This document shows, piece by piece, positions 52,610 through 59,618 of a stretch of 59,618 nt of DNA. Source of the DNA: Clostridia bacterium (lineage in GTDB: Bacteria > Bacillota > Clostridia > Oscillospirales > CAG-272); the NCBI GenBank assembly GCA_017937135.1, contig JAGBEE010000031.1, positions 1-59,618 of the forward strand, given 5' to 3'. Position numbers and translations under genes: made by a program. The first letter of the stretch is position 1; the number at the start of each line of letters is the position of its first letter. Under the pieces are notes generated by a model. It was not told where the DNA came from. It saw only the letters and a program-made list of their open reading frames with translations, and did not search any database.

Positions 52610-55261
52610 ATGAAAGAATACTTAACCGACTCAAACGAAGTGTTAAAATCTCTTAACACAGGCGAAGAGGGACTTTCATCAGCCGAGGCAGAAAAGCGTT
52701 TGGAAGCAAACGGTAAAAACAAGCTTGTTGAGGCAAAAAAGGAAACTCTTTTAATGCGTTTTGTTAAACAGCTCATTGAGCCAATGACAATTATTTTAAT
52801 TATTGCCGCAATAATTTCAGCAATAGTTGAAGCACCACATGGCTTCCCAACAGATACATTAATTATTTTAGTGGTTGTTCTTGTAAATGCATGCCTTGGT
52901 GTATGGCAAGAGAGTAAATCGGAAAAATCGATAGAAGCACTTCAAAAAATAGCCGCCGCAACCTCAAAGGTTATTCGTGACGGACACCAAATAAGCGTAA
53001 AGAGCGAGGATTTGGTTGTCGGCGATATAATTATACTCGAAGCAGGCGATGCAGTTCCTGCTGATGCTCGAATTATCGAATCCGCCAGCCTTCAAATAGA
53101 AGAGGCAGCGCTTACAGGAGAAAGCGTTCCTGTAACTAAAACAGATAAAACAATAGAAGCTAGCTCAAACGGAGACGTTTCCTTAGGTGACAGAAAAAAT
53201 ATGGCATTTATGGGAAGCACAGTTGTTTATGGGCGAGGAAGAGCAGTTGTTACAGCTACTGGTATGGATACCGAAATGGGTAAAATAGCAGATGCGCTTG
53301 CTAATGCAAGTGAGGGAAAAACACCTCTTCAGCAAAAGCTCGGTCAGCTAAGTAAGGTTCTTACAGTTATAGTAATTGGCATTTGTGCAGTAATGTTTAC
53401 AATAAATATGCTTCGTGCAGAAAAGCCAAGTGAGGTAGTACTTGATACCTTCTTGTTAGCAATTTCCTTAGCAGTTGCTGCAATTCCAGAGGGACTTTCA
53501 ACCGTTGTAACTCTCGTGCTTTCAATTGGCGTAACCAATATGTCAAAAAGAAATGCAATTATCCGTAAGCTAACAGCAGTAGAAACGCTTGGCTGTACAC
53601 AGATAATTTGCTCTGATAAAACAGGAACACTAACACAGAATAAAATGACCGTAGTTGAAAGCTATGGAAACGATGAGGGAATGCTTGCTATTGCAATGTC
53701 TCTGTGCTCAGATGCCGAGTTTGATAACGAGGCGGGCACAGCAATAGGCGAGCCAACTGAATGTGCGCTTGTAAACTATGCTGAAAAATTAAACCTTTCT
53801 AAAAATGAGCAGAAGCATATATATACCCGTATTGGAGAGGTTCCTTTTGACTCGATGCGTAAAATGATGACAACCGTTCATAATAATAACGGAGCAATCA
53901 TTCAATTTACTAAGGGTGCACCGGATGAAATATTAAAGCGCTGTGTAGCATATTATCAAGACGGAAAATCAGTTGAAATGACTGATGAAAAAAGAGCAGA
54001 AATTCTTGCAACCAACAAGAATATGGCAGACAGAGCCTTGCGTGTTCTTGCAGTAGGTCTTAAGAGCCTCGAAAGCGTTCCCGAGGAATACGAGGCTCAA
54101 AAGGTAGAAAATAATCTTACCTTTGTAGGACTTGTTGGAATGATAGACCCTGTAAGGGAAGAGGTTAAGCCAGCTATCGACCAATGCCGAAGCGCAGGAA
54201 TACGACCAATTATGATTACAGGCGACCACAAGGATACGGCAGTAGCTATCGCTATGCAGCTCGGTATTATTGAAAGCGCAGAACAAGCAATAACAGGCGC
54301 AGAGCTTGATGCTATTTCAGAAGAGGATTTTGAAACTCTTGTAGAAAAATATTCAGTTTATGCAAGAGTTCAGCCCGAGCACAAAACAAGAATAGTAAAC
54401 GCCTGGCGTAAAAAGGGTAAGGTTACCGCAATGACAGGTGATGGAGTAAATGACGCGCCATCAATAAAAAATGCCGACATTGGTGTTGGTATGGGTATTA
54501 CTGGTACTGACGTTACTAAAAATGTTGCAGATATGGTTTTAACAGATGATAATTTTGCAACAATAGTTTCAGCAGTCGGTGAGGGAAGAAGAATTTATGA
54601 CAATATAAGAAAAGCAATTCAATTCCTTCTTGCTTCAAATCTTTCAGAGGTAATTGCAATATTTATTGCATCACTAATAGGCGTGGCAACATTATTTAAG
54701 CCATCGCATCTACTATGGATAAATCTAATCACAGATACGTTCCCAGCTGTTTCCCTTGGCTTAGAGAAGCATGAGGAAAATATAATGAAGCGAAAGCCAC
54801 GAGATTCAAAGGAGGGCGTTTTTGCAGACGGACTTGGCTTTGGTGTTGTGTATCAGGGAATAATGGTTGCAGCCCTAACCTTGATTTCATATTTCTTAGG
54901 CGCAAAGGTATTTGCACCCGAGCTTGGATTAACTGGTGATAATATAGGGGTTCTCGGTACATCAATGGCATTTTTAACTCTTGCTATGTCCGAGGTATTC
55001 CACTCCTTTAATATGCGCTCGCTAAAGGGATCAATATTTACAATTAAAAAGCAAAATATTGTTCTTTGGGCAGCAGCAATATTCTCATTTGCATCAACAA
55101 CATTAATACTTCAAGTTCCTGTATTAGCAGACTTTTTCAGTCTAATGCCTCTTGGAATAAGAGAATATGGCGTAGCAATCGGTCTTGCATTTGCAGTAAT
55201 TCCAATAGTTGAAATTGTTAAGCTTATAACAAGATTCATTCAAAAAAATAAAAACAAATAA
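52610..55261 (+). CDS. P-type cation (Ca2+/Mn2+) ATPase
   Basis: An 883-residue P2-type ATPase of the SERCA/PMCA-like calcium group. The actuator motif LTGESVPVTK is near 168-177. The intramembrane PEGLSTVVTL includes the ion-binding Glu. The phosphorylated Asp is in CSDKTGTLTQNKM (about 336). FTKGAPDE and MTGDGVNDAPSIKNADIG (about 607-624) complete the core, with ten predicted helices. The start is ATG 52610 with AAAGGAG; a longer frame would run through the riboswitch. Because a manganese riboswitch controls it, export of Mn2+ (perhaps with Ca2+) is likely. It is monocistronic with its own terminator. Confidence 0.93.
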   Translation: MKEYLTDSNEVLKSLNTGEEGLSSAEAEKRLEANGKNKLVEAKKETLLMRFVKQLIEPMTIILIIAAIISAIVEAPHGFPTDTLIILVVVLVNACLGVWQESKSEKSIEALQKIAAATSKVIRDGHQISVKSEDLVVGDIIILEAGDAVPADARIIESASLQIEEAALTGESVPVTKTDKTIEASSNGDVSLGDRKNMAFMGSTVVYGRGRAVVTATGMDTEMGKIADALANASEGKTPLQQKLGQLSKVLTVIVIGICAVMFTINMLRAEKPSEVVLDTFLLAISLAVAAIPEGLSTVVTLVLSIGVTNMSKRNAIIRKLTAVETLGCTQIICSDKTGTLTQNKMTVVESYGNDEGMLAIAMSLCSDAEFDNEAGTAIGEPTECALVNYAEKLNLSKNEQKHIYTRIGEVPFDSMRKMMTTVHNNNGAIIQFTKGAPDEILKRCVAYYQDGKSVEMTDEKRAEILATNKNMADRALRVLAVGLKSLESVPEEYEAQKVENNLTFVGLVGMIDPVREEVKPAIDQCRSAGIRPIMITGDHKDTAVAIAMQLGIIESAEQAITGAELDAISEEDFETLVEKYSVYARVQPEHKTRIVNAWRKKGKVTAMTGDGVNDAPSIKNADIGVGMGITGTDVTKNVADMVLTDDNFATIVSAVGEGRRIYDNIRKAIQFLLASNLSEVIAIFIASLIGVATLFKPSHLLWINLITDTFPAVSLGLEKHEENIMKRKPRDSKEGVFADGLGFGVVYQGIMVAALTLISYFLGAKVFAPELGLTGDNIGVLGTSMAFLTLAMSEVFHSFNMRSLKGSIFTIKKQNIVLWAAAIFSFASTTLILQVPVLADFFSLMPLGIREYGVAIGLAFAVIPIVEIVKLITRFIQKNKNK

Positions 55262-55266
55262 AAATG

Positions 55267-55293
55267 AAAGCTCCGTTTTAAACGGGGCTTTTA
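55267..55293 (+). terminator. Intrinsic terminator of the P-type ATPase gene
   Basis: AAAGCTCCGTT / AACGGGGCTTT (one G-T pair) with a short loop, followed by TTAATATTT, 5 bp after the stop. Confidence 0.78.
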
Positions 55294-55380
55294 ATATTTG
55301 GCAAATATGGAAAGGATAAAAAGGAATATTAGAGCTTTTTGAGCAAATAATAACTTCAAATACTTAAAAGGAGAAGTTTT

Positions 55381-57096
55381 ATGAGCAGTAAAACCAAAAG
55401 TGAAGCTACCTTAAATCCAAATAAAAAACGCTTTGATCGCTCTAAGGTTTTTGACTTCTTACAAAAGCTCGGTAAGGTTTTAATGGTAGTTATCGCAGTA
55501 ATGCCCGCTGCTGGAATAATGATAAGTATAGGTAAGCTTATTCCGACATTTGGAGTAGAGGCAGCATGGCTATTGAGAATAGGCGCTATAATTGAAAATA
55601 TAGGCTGGGCAATAATTACAAACTTAAATATTCTTTTCGCAGTTGCCATAGGAGGCTCTTGGGCAAAGGATAGAGCAGGAGGAGCATTTGCCGCTCTTCT
55701 TTCGTTCATTTTAATCAATAATATTACAGGAAATATTTTTGGTGTAACAAACGCAATGCTTGCAGACCCTGATGCGGTAACGCATACGCTTTTTGGGCAG
55801 GAAATAGCGGTTAATGGATATTTCACATCAGTTTTAGGCTCTCCTGCATTAAACGCAGGCGTGTTTGTTGGTATAGTGGCAGGCTTTGTCGGTGGAGTAG
55901 TATATAATAAATTTTATAATTTCAGAAAGCTCCCCGATGCATTATCATTCTTCAATGGTAAGCGATTTGTGCCACTTGTTGTAATAGGAGTATCCTTAAT
56001 TGTAGCGCTTTTATTTGCAATAATATGGCCACTTATTCAGCTTGGAATAAACTCATTTGGTGTATGGATAGCAAACTCAGCTAATACATCGCCTATATTA
56101 GCTCCATTTATATATGGAACGCTTGAAAGATTACTTTTGCCATTTGGATTACACCATATGCTGACAATTCCAATGAATTATACCTCGTTTGGCGGAAGCT
56201 ATGTAATACAAACAGGAATAAACGCAGGAAGCACCGTTTATGGTCAGGACCCATTATGGCTTGCATGGATAAACGACCTTATAAATCACAAAAATGCAGG
56301 TGATACAGGCGCATATGAGGCACTTTTAACAGGTATCACACCTGCAAGATTTAAGGTCGGACAGATGATAGGCGCAACAGGCTTGCTCCTTGGTATTGCC
56401 TTAGCGATGTACAGAAGAATAGACAAGGATAAAAGAAAAAAATACCGTTCAATGTTTATTTCAACAGCATTAGCAGTATTTTTAACAGGTGTAACGGAGC
56501 CAATTGAATTTATGTTTATGTTCTGTGCAATACCACTTTATATAGTTTATTCCTTGATTCAGGGCTTGGCCTTTGCAAGCGCAGGAATTGTCAATTTAAG
56601 GCTCCATTCATTTGGTAATTTAGAACTCTTTACAAGACTGCCAATGTCAATAAAGGCAGGGCTTGCAGGAGATATTATAAACTTTGTAATCGCATGCGTG
56701 CTATTTTTTATAGTAGGATACTTTGTGGCATATTATATCATAGGAAAATTCAAATATGCAACCCCGGGACGACTTGGAAACTACGCGGATATATCGGTTG
56801 ATAATACAGTAGATTCGGAAAAAGAGGAAGGCAGAGATAATAATACCTCGCAAACACCCTCCAATACAACTGCCGAAAAAATTATTGGGCTACTCGGTGG
56901 TAGAGAAAATATAGAGCTTGTGGATGCTTGTATGACAAGATTAAGAGTAACAGTAAAGGATCCCGACAAGGTTGCAGACAAGGAAGCGTTTAAGGAAACG
57001 GGCGCGCTTGGCTTGTTTAAAAAGGGAAATGGCATCCAAATACCCTACGGACCGAAGGCGGACGTAATAAAGTCCGACATCAACGATATTTTATAA
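55381..57096 (+). CDS. PTS IICB transporter, maltose/glucose family
   Basis: A 571-residue phosphotransferase-system permease with IIC then IIB domains. The IIC domain (about 15-450, roughly ten hydrophobic helices) includes VMPAAGIMISIGKLI, LPFGLHHMLTIP and the sugar-binding motif FLTGVTEPIEFMF. The IIB domain (about 495-571) has the phosphorylated Cys517 in DACMTRLRVTV. There is no IIA domain, so a IIA from elsewhere (Glc-type) must supply phosphate. The family with VMPAAG and the downstream malQ argues for maltose or an alpha-glucoside (MalX-like). AAGGAG precedes ATG 55381, and the next gene overlaps by 1 bp. Confidence 0.9.
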   Translation: MSSKTKSEATLNPNKKRFDRSKVFDFLQKLGKVLMVVIAVMPAAGIMISIGKLIPTFGVEAAWLLRIGAIIENIGWAIITNLNILFAVAIGGSWAKDRAGGAFAALLSFILINNITGNIFGVTNAMLADPDAVTHTLFGQEIAVNGYFTSVLGSPALNAGVFVGIVAGFVGGVVYNKFYNFRKLPDALSFFNGKRFVPLVVIGVSLIVALLFAIIWPLIQLGINSFGVWIANSANTSPILAPFIYGTLERLLLPFGLHHMLTIPMNYTSFGGSYVIQTGINAGSTVYGQDPLWLAWINDLINHKNAGDTGAYEALLTGITPARFKVGQMIGATGLLLGIALAMYRRIDKDKRKKYRSMFISTALAVFLTGVTEPIEFMFMFCAIPLYIVYSLIQGLAFASAGIVNLRLHSFGNLELFTRLPMSIKAGLAGDIINFVIACVLFFIVGYFVAYYIIGKFKYATPGRLGNYADISVDNTVDSEKEEGRDNNTSQTPSNTTAEKIIGLLGGRENIELVDACMTRLRVTVKDPDKVADKEAFKETGALGLFKKGNGIQIPYGPKADVIKSDINDIL

Positions 57097-57893
57097 TGAA
57101 GCTACTAACTCTTAATACTCATAGCCTGATGGAAAAGGACTATGAAAGAAAATTAGATGCCTTTGTAGATGCAATAGTAAAAAACAAGCCCGAAATAATT
57201 GCACTACAAGAGGTAATGCAGCCTAAGAACGCAAATGAAGCACATTTCAGAGGAGAAATGTACACTATTGGTAAAATACCGGCAAAAGAGGGAAACCACG
57301 CAGTAAACGTTTTAAATAAGCTTAAAGAGAAAGGCTTAGATTATAAGCTTGTATGGCATGGCTTTAAGGAAGCCTACAATGACTACGATGAGGGACTTTG
57401 TATATTAACAAATCAAGAGATATTGGGAGTAAAGGAATTGATGCTAACAAAATTTGAAGATTATAACAGCTTCAAAACTCGTAAGGCAATAGCTATAAAA
57501 ATAAACGACGAATGGTTTTATTGCGTTCATTTTGGATGGTGGGATGATGAAAAGAGTCCATTTTCGGATGAATGGAAGAGTCTTTTAATAAAAACCAAAA
57601 GAAATGAAAAAACATGGCTTCTTGGGGATTTTAATATAGATGCAAAGGAACAAAACGAGGCATATAACCTGATAAAAAATGATTTTTACGACACGTATTT
57701 ACTTGCTAAGGACAAGGACGACGGAATAAGCGTAAAGGGGAAAATTGATGGTTGGGAGAAAAATAGCAAGGATAAGCGCATAGATTATATATTTACAAAC
57801 CGAAATGTACCAATAATTTCATCAAAAATAATATTCAATGGTGAAAATGGAGAAATTATCTCCGATCACTATGGTGTAATGGTAACATTTTGA
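57096..57893 (+). CDS. Endonuclease/exonuclease/phosphatase-family hydrolase
   Basis: A 265-residue EEP-superfamily (DNase I-like) enzyme. The metal Glu is in ALQEVMQP, the catalytic pair in LLGDFNIDA, and the ending KRIDYIFTN...SDHYGVMVTF carries the Asp-His pair. There is no signal peptide. Such genes recur beside maltose PTS and malQ genes in Clostridia, so the substrate may be a phosphorylated metabolite rather than nucleic acid; this is inference. It starts at ATG 57096, sharing one base with the PTS stop, so it is translationally coupled. Confidence 0.85.
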   Translation: MKLLTLNTHSLMEKDYERKLDAFVDAIVKNKPEIIALQEVMQPKNANEAHFRGEMYTIGKIPAKEGNHAVNVLNKLKEKGLDYKLVWHGFKEAYNDYDEGLCILTNQEILGVKELMLTKFEDYNSFKTRKAIAIKINDEWFYCVHFGWWDDEKSPFSDEWKSLLIKTKRNEKTWLLGDFNIDAKEQNEAYNLIKNDFYDTYLLAKDKDDGISVKGKIDGWEKNSKDKRIDYIFTNRNVPIISSKIIFNGENGEIISDHYGVMVTF

Positions 57894-57907
57894 GGAAAGG
57901 AAGCAAA

Positions 57908-59407
57908 ATGAGAAAAGCAGGAATTTTGTTACCAATAAGTGCGTTAAAATCCAAGTATGGTATAGGATGCTTTTCAAGGGATGCCTATGAATTTATAGAT
58001 TGGCTAAGGGAAGCAGAACAGACCTACTGGCAAATTTTGCCCATAGGTCCGACAGGCTTTGGAGATTCCCCATATCAGTCCTTTTCATCCTTTGCAGGCA
58101 ATCCGTATTATATAAGCATAGAGGAGCTTATAAATGAGGGCACACTGAAGGAAATCGAATGTGAAGGCTGTGATTTTGGCAAGGATGAAAGAACAGTAGA
58201 TTATGAAAAAATCTTTAAAAATCGTATTCCACTTTTAAAAATATCATATGAGAGAAGTGTCCATCAAAACACCGAGGAATATATAAAATTTGTAAATGAA
58301 AATAGCTTTTGGTTAGAGGACTACGCGCTATTTATGTCAATAAAAGACAATAAAGAGGGGAAAAGCTGGCAAGAGTGGGAAAGACCACTTATAGAAAGAG
58401 AAGAAAAAGCAATAAATGAATATAAAGAAAAGCTAAAAAAGCAAATCGACTTTTGGAAATATATTCAGTTTAAATTTTATTCTCAATATAGAAAATTAAA
58501 GGAATATGCTAATAATTTAGGAATAAAAATTATAGGAGATATTCCAATATATACAGCGCTCGATAGTAGTGATGTATGGGCAAACAAGGAGCTGTTTCAG
58601 CTTGATAAAAATTACGAGCCAATAGCAGTTGCAGGATGCCCACCCGATGGCTTTTCTAAAAATGGTCAGCTATGGGGGAATCCACTTTATAATTGGGAAT
58701 ACCATAAAAAAACAGGCTTTGAGTGGTGGCATAAAAGACTTGAAAATGCGTTTTTAATTTTTGATGTATTAAGAATAGACCACTTTAGGGGCTTTGATGA
58801 GTATTATTCAATACCTTATCCAAGCGAAAATGCCAAAAAAGGGGAATGGAAAAAGGCATATGGTAAGGAACTTTTTGAATCATATAAGAATAAATATGGG
58901 CAAAAAGAAATAATAGCAGAGGATTTAGGCTTTGTAACAGATAGCGTAAAGGAGCTTTTAAGCTATTGTCAATTCCCAGGAATGAAGGTTTTTCAATTCG
59001 CATTTGATTTACGTGACACAGGAGCAAAAAACGACTATTTACCACACAATTATGAAAAAAATTCTGTTGCTTATACAGGAACACACGATAATCCTACAAT
59101 TATTTCTTGGTTTTTTGAAATTACAGAGGAAGAGAGGGAGGCGGTAAGAAATTATCTATGTGACTATCACACCCCGAATTCCGAAATAAATATGCCTATA
59201 ATAGGCGCAGTAATGAGAAGCAACTCAAAAATTTGTATAATACCAATACAGGACTATCTTGGGTACGATAGTAGAGCAAGAATAAATAAGCCCTCGACAA
59301 TGTCTGCAAACTGGACTTGGCGTATGAGTGAAGCTGATTTTAAGGAAGAGCTTAAATTTAAAATAGCAAAAATAACTAAAGCCACAGGCAGAGGCTTAAG
59401 TGAATAA
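57908..59407 (+). CDS. malQ: 4-alpha-glucanotransferase
   Basis: A 499-residue GH77 amylomaltase (MalQ) that transfers glucan segments during maltose and maltodextrin use. Motifs: QILPIGPTGFGDSPYQSFSS, GDIPIYTALDSSDVWA, VAGCPPDGFSKNGQLWGNPLY, the nucleophile Asp in LRIDHFRGFDEYY, the acid/base Glu in IIAEDLGFVT, and TGTHDNPTI. Length matches bacterial MalQ. ATG 57908 has AGGAAAGGAAG. It is the last gene of the PTS-EEP-malQ unit. Confidence 0.95.
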   Translation: MRKAGILLPISALKSKYGIGCFSRDAYEFIDWLREAEQTYWQILPIGPTGFGDSPYQSFSSFAGNPYYISIEELINEGTLKEIECEGCDFGKDERTVDYEKIFKNRIPLLKISYERSVHQNTEEYIKFVNENSFWLEDYALFMSIKDNKEGKSWQEWERPLIEREEKAINEYKEKLKKQIDFWKYIQFKFYSQYRKLKEYANNLGIKIIGDIPIYTALDSSDVWANKELFQLDKNYEPIAVAGCPPDGFSKNGQLWGNPLYNWEYHKKTGFEWWHKRLENAFLIFDVLRIDHFRGFDEYYSIPYPSENAKKGEWKKAYGKELFESYKNKYGQKEIIAEDLGFVTDSVKELLSYCQFPGMKVFQFAFDLRDTGAKNDYLPHNYEKNSVAYTGTHDNPTIISWFFEITEEEREAVRNYLCDYHTPNSEINMPIIGAVMRSNSKICIIPIQDYLGYDSRARINKPSTMSANWTWRMSEADFKEELKFKIAKITKATGRGLSE

Positions 59408-59417
59408 AACACCAAAA

Positions 59418-59450
59418 ACCCAACCTCAAACGAGGTTGGGTATATTTTTA
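59418..59450 (+). terminator. Intrinsic terminator of PTS-malQ operon
   Basis: ACCCAACCTC / GAGGTTGGGT with loop AAAC, followed by ATATTTTTAT, 10 bp after malQ. Confidence 0.92.
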
Positions 59451-59562
59451 TCGAAAAAAATCAGAAAAATAAAAAATTTTTAAAAAATTTTGTAAAAAAA
59501 CCGACTTTTTCAAAAAAACGTGTGTTTATTATAGTAGAGCACCCGAAAGGGAGGGGGAAGCT

Positions 59563-59586
59563 ATGCCCAAAATTAACATCAAATAA
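59563..59586 (+). CDS. Possible 7-codon leader peptide (MPKINIK)
   Basis: After an A-rich spacer and a possible -10 (TATTAT, 59527-59532), the purine-rich block AAAGGGAGGGGG gives an unusually strong ribosome site 5-6 nt before ATG 59563. The frame ends after seven codons (MPKINIK). A second site, AAAGGAGATT, ends the window and should serve the next gene. A tiny ORF with a stronger site than most genes here suggests a leader peptide controlling the gene beyond the edge, or a translational ramp; its identity is unknown. Confidence 0.4.
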   Translation: MPKINIK

Positions 59587-59618
59587 GAGGAAAAACAAAA
59601 CAAGAAAAAAAGGAGATT

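Overview
The window reads as a stretch of chromosome from a low-GC, anaerobic, fermentative Firmicute, most likely an uncultured gut Clostridia lineage. The evidence is AT-rich DNA, strong AGGAGG-type ribosome binding sites, the L21-Prp-L27 ribosomal cluster, a CpsB/C/D-type exopolysaccharide phosphoregulation operon, a three-subunit [FeFe] hydrogenase, a Zn/B12 methionine synthase with a separate reactivation protein, and ZTP and manganese riboswitches. I cannot name the species. No rRNA, tRNA, CRISPR array or intact transposase/integrase was found.

Layout. 0.2-2.4 kb: two divergent 23S rRNA methyltransferases (RlmA-like and RlmD-like) fired from overlapping promoters. 2.35-4.2 kb: the 3' end of rlmD is followed by two small, integrase-less cargo blocks. 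Each is bounded by a 23-bp copy of the rlmD C-terminal codons, which looks like tandem integrative-element remnants at a gene-end attachment site. 4.2-12.2 kb: a leucine-rich-repeat protein, a Nif3-like protein, an alpha/beta hydrolase, an MBL-fold hydrolase, a GH78 rhamnosidase-like enzyme, a small membrane protein and a large beta-helix (DUF4353-like) lipoprotein. 12.2-16.0 kb (minus): CpsB-like phosphatase, Wzz-like CpsC, tyrosine kinase CpsD and a Wzy/ligase, i.e. polysaccharide chain-length control and export. 16.2-17.9 kb: B12-binding radical SAM protein. 18.0-23.0 kb: an Mrp/NBP35 Fe-S carrier followed by the NuoE/NuoF/HydA hydrogenase. 23.1-27.2 kb: DUF2500 protein, short-chain reductase, GH2 beta-galactosidase. 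27.2-28.3 kb (minus): ECF S component and MntP. 28.4-29.6 kb: rplU-prp-rpmA. 29.7-31.4 kb: a two-gene SufC/short-SufB Fe-S scaffold. 31.5-35.3 kb: metF, MetH reactivation protein, metH. 35.3-36.3 kb (minus): D-lactate dehydrogenase family. 36.4-48.5 kb: a ZTP-riboswitch-controlled purine operon, purE-F-M-N-purO-B-AICARFT-D-L. 48.7-52.4 kb: serC-serA-DUF1015. 52.4-55.3 kb: manganese riboswitch and a P-type cation ATPase. 55.4-59.4 kb: PTS IICB, EEP-family phosphodiesterase, MalQ. The window ends in the leader of the next gene, which carries a 7-codon mini-ORF.

How it fits together. The sugar genes (rhamnosidase, beta-galactosidase, maltose-type PTS with MalQ) feed glycolysis. Lactate dehydrogenase and a probably electron-bifurcating hydrogenase dispose of electrons. 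The serine and methionine/folate genes supply one-carbon units, which the purine operon consumes at PurN and at the AICAR transformylase. The ZTP riboswitch senses the intermediate that accumulates when 10-formyl-THF runs short.

Most distinctive points: (1) the rlmD-end attachment-site array with two cargo remnants; (2) a PurF that starts M-G-V-F-G and so lacks the N-terminal catalytic cysteine; (3) a split, archaeal-style end of purine synthesis (PurO plus a stand-alone AICARFT); (4) a minimal SufC + ~305-residue SufB scaffold; (5) DUF1015 carrying a DGHHR motif in a serine operon that lacks a serine phosphatase; (6) a highly uniform promoter grammar (TTGACA-N14-TGA-TAAAAT); (7) the strong-RBS 7-codon ORF at the right edge. 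Family assignments come from reading the translated sequences; no database search was run.
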